A stretch of DNA of 64,000 bases from Gerris lacustris (GCA_951217055.1 OX578282.1:70585092-70649091); one strand, 5' to 3'; positions 45,405 through 57,493 are shown, counted from the first letter of the stretch. Translations and numbers: made by a program. Notes: generated by a model not told the origin, from the letters alone.

Positions 45405-46200
45405 AATTGAACGAGCGGAGTGAGTTCTTCATATCATAGACTTGGGCTTTGAAAAGTTTGTGTGTTTGTATGTTTGTTTGTCCAACGATAACTGGCGCAA
45501 AACTTGATCGATTTGCACGAAATTCGGCACATAGATGCTTCTTAGCATTTGTGAGAACTGTATAGTTTTTGGAAATTCCAAACTAAACATTTCCAAGATG
45601 GCGGCCAATATAGCGGACGGCTAAAATTAAAAGTTTTAGTCAGCATAATGAGTTATACATCATTTTATAGGTCCTTAAGAGAAGTTAAAGAATATGTAAT
45701 TAATAAAATATCACACATCATATTTCCAAGATGGCGGCCAATATGGCGGACGACTAAAATAAAAAGTATTAATCAGCATAATGTGTTATACATCGTTTTA
45801 AAGGTCTTTATGAGAAGGAATAGAATATGTAACGAATTAAATTCCACACTTTATATTTACAAGATGGCAGCCAATAAGACGGACGACTAAACAAAAAGTT
45901 TTTAGTCAGTATGGCATGTTTATACATAATTTTTAAGGGCTTAAAGTCTAGAAAAGGAATATCTATCAATTATAATTTCACACATTATATTTTCAAAATG
46001 GCGGCAAAGATAACGAATACTAAGAAAAATTTTAGTCTGCATGACATGTTATACATCCTTTTAAAGTAGGAAAAGTGTAAGTAACTAGTAAAATATTTAT
46101 TTTAATAAAAATGGTGGCCTGTATGATGGGCAACTAAAGAAAAAGTTTTAGTTAGCATATGTTATACATCGTTTAACAGGTATTTCAAAATATATATATA
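45405..46200. repeat. Composite repeat block 2: leader plus ATGGCGGC units
   Basis: The same leader as at 43006 (GAACGAGCGGAGTGAGTTC, TTTGTTTGTCCAACGATAAC) followed by about five units with AAGATGGCGGCCAATA and CAGCATAATG(A/T)GTTATACATC. Divergence rises toward the end of the block. Confidence 0.85.
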
Positions 46201-46204
46201 TATA

Positions 46205-46745
46205 TACAAAACGCTGGTATAAACAGGCGAGCTTAGCGAGGCTGCAGTAAATTTATTAAAGTAACAATACTGTATAAAAAGGCAAAAACAGCGAGCCTGC
46301 AATAATATTATTGAATAAAGATTACGTAGAAATGCTGTATAAGCAGGAAAGCGTAGTGAGCCTGTAATAAAAAAATATATTTACTGCAAATGTTGTAGAA
46401 ACAGGCGAGCGTAGTGAGCCTGCAATAATTTTTATTAAAGAAAATATTTACTACAAATGCTGTAGTAACATCGAGCGTAGTGAGCCTGTTATAACTTTAT
46501 GAAATAAATATTAAGTACTAATGCAGTATAAACATATAAATGCATTTAATCATTAACTAAAGATTATGAAAAAATACTTCTACAACAGGGGAGCGTAGCG
46601 AGCCTGCAATCACTCTAATATATAACTATTTATTACAAATGCAATATAAACAGGCGAGCGCAGCGAGCCTGATTTAATTTCATTAAGAAAAATTATGAAA
46701 AAATACTTCTACAACAGGCGAGCGAAGCGAGCCTGCAATCATTTT
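46205..46745. repeat. Array of GAGCGNAGCGA hairpin monomers, block 2
   Basis: About eight monomers with the same arms and core, many with single changes (GCGTAGTGAGCC, AAAGCGTAGTGAG). AT-rich linkers. No gene. Confidence 0.85.
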
Positions 46746-46747
46746 AT

Positions 46748-47570
46748 TTTTGAACGAGCGCAGTGAGTTCTTCATTACAGAGACTTGGGATTTGAAAAGT
46801 TTGTGTGTTTGTTTGTGTGTTTGTTTGTTTGTGTGTTTGTGTGTTTGTTTGTCTAACGATAACTGGAGTAAAAATTGATAAATTTCAACGAAATTTGGCA
46901 CATATATGCATCGCAGCATTTGTGAGAAGTGTATAGTTCTTGGAAATTCCTCAACCAATATTTTCAAGATGGCGCCCAATGTGGCGGACGACAAAAAAAG
47001 AAAGTTTTAGTCAGCATAATGTGTTATACATCGTTTTAAAGATCTTTAAGAGGAGGAAAAGAATATGTATAATACATTTTCACATTTAATATTTTCAAGA
47101 TGGCGGCCAATATGGCGGACGACTATAAAAAAAAGTTTTAGCCAGCATAATGTGTTACACATAGTTTTAAAGGTCTTTAAGAGATGAAAAGGAATATGTA
47201 TTTAATAAAATTTCTCAGTTCATATTTTCAAGATGGCGGCCAATATGGCGGACGACTAAAATAAAAAGTTATATCCAGCATAATGTGTTATACATCGTTT
47301 TAAAGGCCTTTAAGAGGAGGATAAGAATATGTAACTAATAAAATTTTACACTTAATATTTTCAAGATGGCGGTCAATATGGCGGACGACTAAACAAACAG
47401 TTTTTAGTCAGTATGACATGTTATACATCAATTTAAAGCTGTTGAAGTCTAGAAAAGGAATATCCAACTATTCAAATTTCAAACATAATATTTTTAAAAT
47501 GGCGGCCAATATAAAGAAAACAAAAAAAAGTTTTACATATAATAACATGTTATAATAAAAAGGAATTTTA
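46748..47570. repeat. Composite repeat block 3: leader plus ATGGCGGC units
   Basis: The third copy of leader and units. The leader contains GAACGAGCGCAGTGAGTTC and (GTTT/GTGT)n, and about five units with AAGATGGCGGCCAATATGG and GGACGACTAAA follow. The segment is better preserved than block 2. Confidence 0.85.
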
Positions 47571-47599
47571 AAGGCTACAGATTATGTACTAATACTGTA

Positions 47600-50500
47600 T
47601 AAAAAGGCGAGCACAGCGAGCTGGCATTCATTTTATTATATAATTATTATGTACAAATACTTTTACAACAGGTGAGCGTAGTGAGCCTGCAATAATATTA
47701 TTAAATAAAGATTATGCAGGAATGCTTTTATAACAGGCGAGCGTAGCGAGCCTGCATTAATATTATTAATATTATTGCTCGCTGCGCTCGCCTGTTATAA
47801 AAGTCATTTAATCATTTTAATAAAGTTATTTAATCATTTTATTAAATAAAATATTTACTACAAATGTATGCTGTATGAACAGGCGAGCGCAGCGAGCCTG
47901 CAATAATATTATTAAATAAAGATTATGTAGAAATACTGTATAAACAGGCGAGCATAGCGAGCCTGCATTAATATTACTTTTATAACAGGCGAGCGCAGCG
48001 AGCCTGCAATAATATTATTTAATAAAGATTATGTAGAAATACTGTATAAACAGGTGAGCGTAAAGAGCCTGCATTAATATTATTAAATAAAGATTATGCA
48101 GAAATGCTGTTTTAACAGGCGAGCGCAGCGAGCCTGCAATAATATTATTAAATAAAGATTATGCAGAAATGCTTTTATAACAGGCGAGCGTAGCGAGCCT
48201 GCATTAATATTATTAAATAAAGATTATGCAGAAAATGCTTTTATAACAGGCGAGCGTAGCGAGCCTGCATTAATATTATTAAATAAAGATTATGTAGAAA
48301 TGCCGTATAAACAGGCGAGCGTAGCGAGCCTGTATTAATATTACTTTTATAACAGTCGAGCGTAGTGAGCCTGCAATCATTTTATTAAATAAAATATTTA
48401 CTACAAATGTATGCTGTATGAACAGGCAAGCGCAGCGAGCCTGCAATAATATTATTTAATAAAGATTATGTAGAAATACTGTATAAACAGGCGAGCGTAG
48501 CGAGCCTGCATTAATATTACTTTTATAACAGGCGAGCGCAGCGAGCCTGCAATAATATTATTTAATAAAGATTATGTAGAAATACTGTATAAACAGGTGA
48601 GCGTAAAGAGCCTGCATTAATATTATTAAATAAAGATTATGCAGAAATGCTGTTTTAACAGGCGAGCGCAGCGAGCCTGCAATAATATTATTAAATAAAG
48701 ATTATGTAGAAATACTGTATAAACAGGCGAGCATAGCGAGCCTGCATTAATATTACTTTTATAACAGGCGAGCGCAGCGAGCCTGCAATAATATTATTTA
48801 ATAAAGATTATGTAGAAATACTGTATAAACAGGTGAGCGTAAAGAGCCTGCATTAATATTATTAAATAAAGATTATGCAGAAATGCTGTTTTAACAGGCG
48901 AGCGCAGCGAGCCTGCAATAATATTATTAAATAAAGATTATGCAGAAATGCTTTTATAACAGGCGAGCGTAGCGAGCCTGCATTAATATTATTAAATAAA
49001 GATTATGCAGAAATGCTTTTATAACAGGCGAGCGTAGCGAGCCTGCATTAATATTATTAAATAAAGATTATGTAGAAATGCCGTATAAACAGGCGAGCGT
49101 AGCGAGCCTGTATTAATATTACTTTTATAACAGTCGAGCGTAGTGAGCCTGCAATCATTTTATTAAATAAAATATTTACTACAAATGTATGCTGTATGAA
49201 CAGGCGAGCGCAGCGAGCCTGCAATAATATTATTAAATAAAGATTATGTAGAAATACTGTATAAACAGGCGAGCATAGCGAGCCTGCATTAATATTACTT
49301 TTATAACAGGCGAGCGCAGCGAGCCTGCAATAATATTATTTAATAAAGATTATGTAGAAATACTGTATAAACAGGTGAGCGTAAAGAGCCTGCATTAATA
49401 TTATTAAATAAAGATTATGCAGAAATGCTGTTTTAACAGGCGAGCGCAGCGAGCCTGCAATAATATTATTAAATAAAGATTATGCAGAAATGCTTTTATA
49501 ACAGGCGAGCGTAGCGAGCCTGCATTAATATTATTAAATAAAGATTATGCAGAAATGCTTTTATAACAGGCGAGCGTAGCGAGCCTGCATTAATATTATT
49601 AAATAAAGATTATGTAGAAATGCCGTATAAACAGGCGAGCGTAGCGAGCCTGTATTAATATTACTTTTATAACAGTCGAGCGTAGTGAGCCTGCAATCAT
49701 TTTATTAAATAAAATATTTACTACAAATGTATGCTGTATGAACAGGCAAGCGCAGCGAGCCTGCTATAATATTATTTAATAAAGATTATGTAGAAATACT
49801 GTATAAACAGGCGAGCGTAGCGAGCCTGCATTAATATTACTTTTATAACAGGCGAGCGCAGCGAGCCTGCAATAATATTATTTAATAAAGATTATGTAGA
49901 AATACTGTATAAACAGGTGAGCGTAAAGAGCCTGCATTAATATTATTAAATAAAGATTATGCAGAAATGCTGTTTTAACAGGCGAGCGCAGCGAGCCTGC
50001 AATAATATTATTAAATAAAGATTATGCAGAAATGCTTTTATAACAGGCGAGCGTAGCGAGCCTGCATTAATATTATTAAATAAAGATTATGCAGAAATGC
50101 TTTTATAACAGGCGAGCGTAGCGAGCCTGCATTAATATTATTAAATAAAGATTATGTAGAAATGCCGTATAAACAGGCGAGCGTAGCGAGCCTGTATTAA
50201 TATTACTTTTATAACAGTCGAGCGTAGTGAGCCTGCAATCATTTTATTAAATAAAATATTTACTACAAATGTATGCTGTATGAACAGGCAAGCGCAGCGA
50301 GCCTGCAATAATATTATTTAATAAAGATTATGTAGAAATACTGTATAAACAGGTGAGCGTAAAGAGCCTGCATTAATATTATTAAATAAAGATTATGCAG
50401 AAATGCTGTTTTAACAGGCGAGCGCAGCGAGCCTGCAATAATATTAATAAATAAAGATTATGTAGAAATACTGTATAAACAGGCGAGCATAGCGAGCCTG

Positions 50501-52065
50501 CATTAATATTACTTTTATAACAGGCGAGCGCAGCGAGCCTGCAATAATATTATTTAATAAAGATTATGTAGAAATACTGTATAAACAGGTGAGCGTAAAG
50601 AGCCTGCATTAATATTATTAAATAAAGATTATGCAGAAATGCTGTTTTAACAGGCGAGCGCAGCGAGCCTGCAATAATATTATTAAATAAAGATTATGCA
50701 GAAATGCTTTTATAACAGGCGAGCGTAGCGAGCCTGCATTAATATTATTAAATAACGATTATGCAGAAATGCTTTTATAACAGGCGAGCGTAGCGAGCCT
50801 GCATTAATATTATTAAATAAAGATTATGTAGAAATGCCGTATAAACAGGCGAGCGTAGCGAGCCTGTATTAATATTACTTTTATAACAGTCGAGCGTAGT
50901 GAGCCTGCAATCATTTTATTAAATAAAATATTTACTACAAATGTATGCTGTATGAACAGGCGAGCGCAGCGAGCCTGCAATAATATTATTAAATAAAGAT
51001 TATGTAGAAATACTGTATAAACAGGCGAGCATAGCGAGCCTGCATTAATATTACTTTTATAACAGGCGAGCGCAGCGAGCCTGCAATAATATTATTTAAT
51101 AAAGATTATGTAGAAATACTGTATAAACAGGTGAGCGTAAAGAGCCTGCATTAATATTATTAAATAAAGATTATGCAGAAATGCTGTTTTAACAGGCGAG
51201 CGCAGCGAGCCTGCAATAATATTATTAAATAATGATTATGCAGAAATGCTTTTATAACAGGCGAGCGTAGCGAGCCTGCATTAATATTATTAAATAAAGA
51301 TTATGCAGAAATGCTTTTATAACAGGCGAGCGTAGCGAGCCTGCATTAATATTATTAAATAAAGATTATGTAGAAATGCCGTATAAACAGGCGAGCGTAG
51401 CGAGCCTGTATTAATATTACTTTTATAACAGTCGAGCGTAGTGAGCCTGCAATCATTTTATTAAATAAAATATTTACTACAAATGTATGCTGTATGAACA
51501 GGCAAGCGCAGCGAGCCTGCAATAATATTATTTAATAAAGATTATGTAGAAATACTGTATAAACAGGCGAGCGTAGCGAGCCTGCATTAATATTACATTT
51601 ATAACAGGCGAGCGTAGTGAGCCTGCAATCATTTTATTAAATAAAATATTTACTACAAATGCATGCTATATAACGTTATTAAATTAAGATTATGTGAAAT
51701 GTTGTATAAACCGGCGAGTGTAGCGAGCCTGCATTTATATTATTAAATAAATATTACGTACAAATGTTGTATAACCAGGCGAGCGCAGCGAGCCTGCAAT
51801 AATTTTTATTAAATAAAGATAATGTAAAAATGCTATATAAACAGGTGAGCGCAGCGAACCCGCAATATTTTTATTAAATAAATATTATATAGAAATGCGG
51901 TATAAATTGGCGAGTGTAGCGAGCATGTATTACTATTATTAAATAAATATTAGTTACAAGCGCTATATAACCAGGCGAGCGTAGCGAGCCTGCATTAATA
52001 TTATTAAATAAAGATTTTATAGGTAAAAACTGGTGAGCGTGGTGAGCCTTTAATGACTTTATTAA
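47600..52065. repeat. Higher-order satellite of hairpin monomers (542-bp HOR)
   Basis: About 75 monomers, each with arms CAGGC and GCCTG around GAGCG(T/C)AGCGA, separated by AATATTATTAAATAAAGATT and related linkers. The marker variant CAGTCGAGCGTAGTGAGCC recurs at 48353, 49131, 49673, 50215, 50887 and 51429, spaced 778, 542, 542, 672 and 542 bp. The 542-bp unit holds nine monomers of about 41 or 65-69 bp; the longer spacings contain extra monomers. Copies are nearly identical within the HOR, while the edges (before 47850 and after 51650) are degenerate, the pattern of unequal exchange. One monomer near 47776 is inverted. Confidence 0.92.
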
Positions 52066-52071
52066 ATATGG

Positions 52072-53036
52072 ATTATGTACGGATGAAAGGAAAACAGTTT
52101 AGCTCCTGTGAACTTGCGAATTTATACGAAATTTAATTCGGCTCACATCATCTCGGTCCTATAATATGACGATTAAAGAGCATGATATACCATACATTGT
52201 TTTAAAAGGCTTTATGAGTAGCAAAGTTTTTCAACAAATGTGACCGAGATGAGGGTGTTAAAAAGTAAGCTTATTCTTATTGCTGTTTTTCGTAAAATGA
52301 TTTTAAACCTGTTTTCAGGTTGAATAAGAATGTGTTAGGTTTTCACCGAAAAATTATCCTGGTAGCAATATTGAGAACATAGTATGGGTGATGTACTCAT
52401 AAGACCTCAATCTATGCGAGTTCTTTATGCACCGCATCACTAGTATAAATATTTATTACAAATGATGTAGCAACAGGCGAGTGTAGCGAGCCTGTAATAA
52501 CTTTATGTAATAAATATCAAGTACAAATGCAGTATATACAGGCAAGCCTAGCGAGCCTGCAATCATTTTATAATATAAATATTTACTAGTGATGTGGTGC
52601 ATAAAGAACTCGCGTAGATTGTGGTCTTATATCACCCATACTATGTTCTCAATTTTGCTACCAGGATAATTTTTAGGTGAAAACCTATCATTCTCTTATT
52701 CTTATTCAACCTGAAAAGAGCTTTAAAATGATTTTACGTAACACAGCATATATAAGAATAAGCTTACTTTTTAACACCCTCATCTCGGTCACATTTGTTT
52801 AGAAAACATTTGTAGCAATAGTTACATTCATTTGATACTCATACTCATAAAGCCTTAAAACAATGTACGGCGTGTCATGCGTAATACAATCTTCCTCTTT
52901 AATCGTCTTTATTATTGGCCCAATTCTAAAATTTAAAAATGTCAAACAACCGAGATGCTGTGAGCCGAATTTAATTTCGTATAAATTCTCCAGTTCTCGG
53001 TAGCTAAAACCGTTTTACTTTTATCCGTACATAATC
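52072..53036. repeat. Large inverted repeat interrupting the hairpin satellite
   Basis: The arm from GATTATGTACGGATGAAAGG (about 52071) to about 52460 is inverted from about 52580 to CCGTACATAATC (about 53035). Shared blocks include CGAAATTTAATTCGGCTCAC, ACATTTG/CAAATGTGACCGAGATGAG, AATAAGCTTACTTTTTAACA and TGCATAAAGAACTCGCG. The spacer of about 120 bp contains hairpin monomers. No coding frame. It marks the switch from forward to reverse monomer orientation. Confidence 0.85.
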
Positions 53037-53039
53037 TTC

Positions 53040-53345
53040 ATTTAATTAAATGATTGCGGCTCGCTACGCTCGCCTGGTAATGCAGCATTAGTACATAATA
53101 TTTATTAAATAATATTATTGCAGGCTCGCTACGCTCGCCTGTTGTAAACGTATTTCTTCATAATCATTATGTAATAATATAAATGCTCTGGCTCGCTACG
53201 CTCGCCTGGTAATACAGCATTAGTACATAATATTTATTTAATAATATTAATGCAGGCTCGCTACGCTCGCCTGTTGTAAACGTATTTTTTCATAATCTTT
53301 ATGTAATAATATTAATGTTCTGGCTCGCTACGCTCGCCTGGTAAT
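53040..53345 (-). repeat. Hairpin monomers in reverse orientation
   Basis: About five monomers read GGCTCGCTACGCTCGCC on the plus strand, the complement of the main array, alternating two linkers (GGTAATACAGCATTAGTACA and GTTGTAAACGTATTT). Confidence 0.88.
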
Positions 53346-53826
53346 ACAGCATTAGTACATAATATTTATTTAATAATATTAGTAGAGAAAAAAAGATGAC
53401 TCAAAAGTGGGGAGCAGGGAGCAATGTCGTCACGCCAAAGCCTCCCCCGCCTCCACTGCCTCCGGCTCATAAATCGTACAAGAACACTCCAAGGTCACCG
53501 ATTTAGGGTCAAATTTAGGTGCCGCCTCCAATTAGGGTCAAATTTAGGTGCCGCCTCCACTTCCTCTTGCTCCTAAATCGTACAAGTACACGTCAAGGTC
53601 AACTACTATATTTTGAGGCTCGCGGTCCGACAAAGATCATGACAAGGTCACCTATTATATTTAATTTACTCGGAAAATTCATCCAACCGTGAAGTGTGAG
53701 AAATTATAATTATAACACCGATTTAAAAATAGCTCTTACAATGATAATATAGGATAATTAAATACAAAAAATGGAAGGAATATGATTAAACAAAGTCAAA
53801 TAAATATATGAAGAAATAAACAATAC
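53346..53826. other. No gene seen; short GC-rich repeats
   Basis: GCCTCC-rich segment with TTAGGGTCAAATTTAGGTGC given twice (about 53502 and 53525) and AAATCGTACAAG(A/T)ACAC twice (about 53470 and 53575), followed by AAGGTCA words. It might be a regulatory or end region of the adjacent virus-like locus; that is a guess. Confidence 0.4.
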
Positions 53827-54233
53827 CTATTCTTCTATCGGTGTCTCCCTTGTCCTCACGAATTGAACCGCGACGACTCCATCATCAGTCAGTGATGTAT
53901 GTACCATATAGTCAGGATTCAAATTGTAGTTCCTTATATATTCAGGTGAGAATATGGCTCTTAGCCTATATGGTAAACATACATCCACTAACAGTGAATA
54001 TGACTCGAGCGGGTCCAATGTCGCTACTAAATTAATTCCCCGATATTCCAGCTTACACACGAAGTATAATACATCTAAAAGAATATAAAAATAAAATTGT
54101 TAATTGTGTATGTATGTGTTTAGGTATCAATTCCGAAGGAGTAAAGTGTATAGTATATTTATAAAAGTTACCTAGTTCTAAATCGTCGATAGTTAGGATA
54201 TCTTCATCTTGCTCTGGAGATGAATCCATCATA
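53827..54233 (-). CDS. Small protein related to the one at 60645-61135 (two exons, splice model unresolved)
   Basis: Exon 2 (from about 54074 to 53827) follows a good acceptor, TTCTTTTAG, and encodes LVATLDPLESYSLLVDVCLP, then FSPEYIRNYNLNP and an acidic end. A candidate first exon at 54233-54172 starts ATGATG, encodes an acidic peptide (SPEQDEDIL) and ends at AG/GTAACT. Its phase (2) does not match the acceptor (needs 1), so there is a missing mini-exon, an indel or a wrong exon. The spacing VATL, VCLP, F-SPE-I-YN-NP matches the paralogue at 60645. Such short proteins recur near PolB-type elements in arthropods, by my recollection, and an OB-fold DNA-binding role is conceivable but not shown. 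Confidence 0.55.
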
Positions 54234-54239
54234 AAGTGT

Positions 54240-54936
54240 TGGTCCTGACTAATTCGATAATTTTGAAAATGAAAATGTGTTACCTCAAAATAATATTCAT
54301 TGAGGTAGGTGGGGCGAAAGATTATATCTTAAAAGCAGGAAACCTCTAACTGCAAAGTTACTCACGCATACAAAAGTCGAAAATACAAAATCAGACACGC
54401 AAAGTTACTCGTGCATACGAAAGTGAAAATGTAATCCTAAGATAATTATTATACTGTTATATCCTATGATAAATATTATACTTTTAGAATGATAAAAACG
54501 AAATATCCTTTATTGTATGCAACTAAAATAAAAATATTGCAACTCTTATAATCACATTACATCTGTAGATTTCTAATTCACACTCTTTTCGTTTGACTGG
54601 GCAATATAATATTATAATATTATGAAGATAAAGGGAAAGTTATTAATAATGTAGATTGAACAACTCAGTTTGATAATCTGCGAATTTCACAAAGTAAAAA
54701 ATAAGGCTGACTGCGAAACTTACAAAAATCAAAAATGTAAGACATACATGAGAATGTATTACAATGTTCCTTACCAAATATCTAACGCCAATAACAAACA
54801 ATAGGATAATCATAATACGCGGAAAGTTAGTGAGGTAATCTGTTCGGGTATGTATTATGTCAAACCACCCTAAAATTGATTACAAAAGTGGTGTAATAGG
54901 TAACGTTTAATGTTTTGAGAAAATTTACTATAGACA
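54240..54936. other. Divergent intergenic region; no further gene seen
   Basis: AT-rich DNA between the minus-strand small gene and the fold-back element. GCAAAGTTACTC occurs twice (about 54352, 54398). No other supported feature. Confidence 0.45.
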
Positions 54937-57308
54937 TTAGGGTGTTTCATTTTTCCAAAGGTGGGATTTTCATATGACTTTACTTACGCCCCGAGTCTAA
55001 GTGGTGTAAAAGATATATACGACAAATTTCATGAAGATTGGATAATATTTAGAGGTTGCACACTTTGATCAGTTTTGTAATAGTAGGCAAAAAATACGGT
55101 TTTTCAATATTAAATATTTTTATTGGGAAAACTAGAAATCAAATACTTAAAAAAAATATATAACTAGAAGCTAAGATTAGTAGGTAATATTATAGGAAAA
55201 TATTATATTATATTAATTAATTTTGAACGATGCAATATTTTCTTTTGTTCGCTTGGTGACGACTTTTCTGTGATGCTTGACTATCTCAACAAGAATTGTT
55301 TTTGATTTTCGTCCATGGGTGTTTCGCTGGACTTTTTTATCAGATCAACTCCGCTTTCTGCAGTATCATTGACCACCTTAAGAGCATGTACCAAGGAGCA
55401 TGCTTCTTAGAGAATCGTAGTGGATCCCAAACAATTCAACGAAATTTTTGGTTTTAGTAGTAACGAAATGGCTTAGGTCTTTTCCTTCAAAAACTAGGTT
55501 TTAAACGATCCTCTAATCGTTTCATTTCCTTTTTCTTTGCAGGTTTGGTTTCTAAATTTTTATTCATATTTTCTTTATCTGCCTGAGTAATACGTTCGTC
55601 AAAAATCCAATCCTGCATTTGTTTTTGATGGATACCAAATAGTTTCTTAGCAGCTGTGAGAGCACTTTATTTAAAGTCTGCATCTGGGAAAGAGCTCAAA
55701 AGCTCCAGTATGTCCAAATCATTGTTTGAAGCCCATCGACTTACAACTGACTCGTGCCAAAAGCTAACATATATGAGGCTGACAAAATGGTCAACCCGTT
55801 TCATTTCTTAAAATTCTGTAAAGCGGTTTTCCGTATCTCCAGCCGTTTACAAATAAAAGTAAATGGCAAACAAAATTGAAGAGACACTTTGAAAATCCTC
55901 CTCATTTGGTCTTACATTGGGATAGTAAACTCTTTCCTTTAGATATATGACGCCTATGGGAGTGTCAAAACATTGGAAGATAGAGTTTCAGCTCTAGTGA
56001 CTGGCAATGATTGTGAGCATTCGCTTGGCTTACCTGTTGCCCTGAAAGAAAATAGTTATTCGGGAAGTGAACTGAGTTAATGCTACTTGAAAATATCATT
56101 GGTATATGTTTAGATACTACAGCTTCTATTTCAGGACTAAATCAAGGAGCATGTACCAGAATTAATGGGGAATTTGGACGAATATAGTTGTGGTTGGTTT
56201 GCCGTCACTCACCCATGAACTAACATCTAAAGGAGTGTTGTAGCATACCATTTACTGGTCCTGATATCCAGATTTTTCGTAAGTCTGTGGGCTTCATTGG
56301 ATAAGAAGTCATATAAGACAATGCTGGATAAAGAAATTACCATTCAACGCTTTCTAGAAGAATAACGAGTGAGAATGATAACTACATGCAAAATGTCCTT
56401 AAACAATTGAATATTCCTCAACAATAATTTAAAGGAATGAAACGGGTTGACCATTTTGTCAGCCTCATACATGTTCGCTTATGGCACGAGTCTGTTGTAA
56501 GTCGATAAAAAATTATTTGGATATGCTGGAGCTTTTGAGCTCTTTCCCAGATGCAGACTTTAAATAAAGTGCTCTCACAGCTGCTAAGAAACTATTTGGT
56601 ATCCACCAGAAACAAATGCAGGATTGGATTTTTGACGAATGTATTACTCAGGCAGATAAAAAAAATATGAATAAAAATTTAGAAACCAAACCTGCAAAGA
56701 AAAAGGAAATGAAACGATTAGAGGATCGTTTAAAACCTAGTTTTTGAAGGAAAAGACCTAAGCCATTTCGTTACTACTAAAACCAAAAATTTCGTTGAAT
56801 TGTTTGGGATCCACTACGATTCTCTAAGAAGCATGCTCCTTGGTACATGCTTTTAAGGTGGTCAATGATACTGCAGAAAGCGGAGTTGATCTGATAAAAA
56901 AGTCCAACGAAACACCCATGGACGAAAATCAAAAACAATTCTTGTTGAGATAGTCAAGCATCACAGAAAAGTCGTCACCAAGCGAACAAAAGAAAATATT
57001 GCATCGTTCAATATAAATTAATATAATATAATATTTACCTTTAATATTACCTACCAATCTTAGCTTCTAGTTATATATTTTTTTTAAGTATTTGATTTCT
57101 AGTTTTTCCAATAAAAATATTTAATATTGAAAAACCGTATTTTTTGCCTACTTTTACAAAACTGATCAAAGTGTGCCACCTCTAAATATTATCCAATCTT
57201 CATGAAATTTTTCATATATATCTTTTACACCACTTAGACTCGGGGCGTAAGCAAAGTCTGCATTTTTTTCAAATTTTATTTTTTGCCTTACAAAATGAAA
57301 CACCCTAA
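54937..57308. mobile_element. 2.37-kb fold-back element with TTAGGGTGTTTC ends
   Basis: TTAGGGTGTTTCATTTT starts at 54937 and is inverted to end at 57308. TAGACA lies directly outside both ends (54931-54936 and 57309-57314), a probable 6-bp target duplication. Arms of about 900 bp (54937-55840 and 56430-57308) surround a unique centre of about 590 bp. The arms carry a decayed coding-like stretch; read forward in the right arm, about 56570-56746 encodes a Lys-rich end (AAKKLFGIHQKQMQDWIFDE, KKKEMKRLEDRLKPSF) and then stops. There is no intact transposase. It is inserted about 37 bp upstream of the TATA box of the zinc-finger gene. Confidence 0.85.
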
Positions 57309-57344
57309 TAGACATGTTGAAAGAATAGAGATAAAGAAAAATCG

Positions 57345-57380
57345 TATAAAAAGCGTAGAAATTTACTGTAGACTCAGTTC
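57345..57380 (+). promoter_or_regulatory. TATA box and initiator of the zinc-finger/PolB gene
   Basis: TATAAAAAG at 57345-57353 and TCAGTTC at 57374-57380, with the initiator A at 57376, 31 nt from the first T of the TATA box. TCAGTT is the classical arthropod initiator. The predicted 5' UTR is 35 nt up to the ATG at 57411. Confidence 0.75.
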
Positions 57381-57410
57381 AATTTGAACATCAGTGGTAA
57401 ACACTTCAAA

Positions 57411-57493
57411 ATGAATACTCTACCTTCTACCTCATTTGCATCTACCTCAACGCAGTCTAGCAGTACTGATACCATTTCACCTTTACCGACAAG
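57411..57493 (+). CDS. First coding exon of the zinc-finger/PolB gene
   Basis: The ATG at 57411 follows the core promoter directly. The exon codes for 27 Ser/Thr-rich residues and ends ACAAG/GTATTT, phase 2. The next acceptor in the matching phase is at 61833/61834, after a long T-run and TTGCAG, where the frame of the zinc-finger exon needs exactly the one base supplied. Short Ser/Thr-rich leaders before the finger region are usual in this family. The 4.3-kb intron holds repeats, a LINE and an antisense gene. The splice is a prediction. Confidence 0.65.

Noticed and set aside
44600..53345. CRISPR array
   Set aside because: Short palindromic repeats with spacers of similar length, but the spacers are themselves repeated, the lengths vary (41-75 bp) and the context is a eukaryotic genome without cas genes.
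54937..54945. Telomeric TTAGG repeats
   Set aside because: A single TTAGGG is the transposon end; there is no tandem run.
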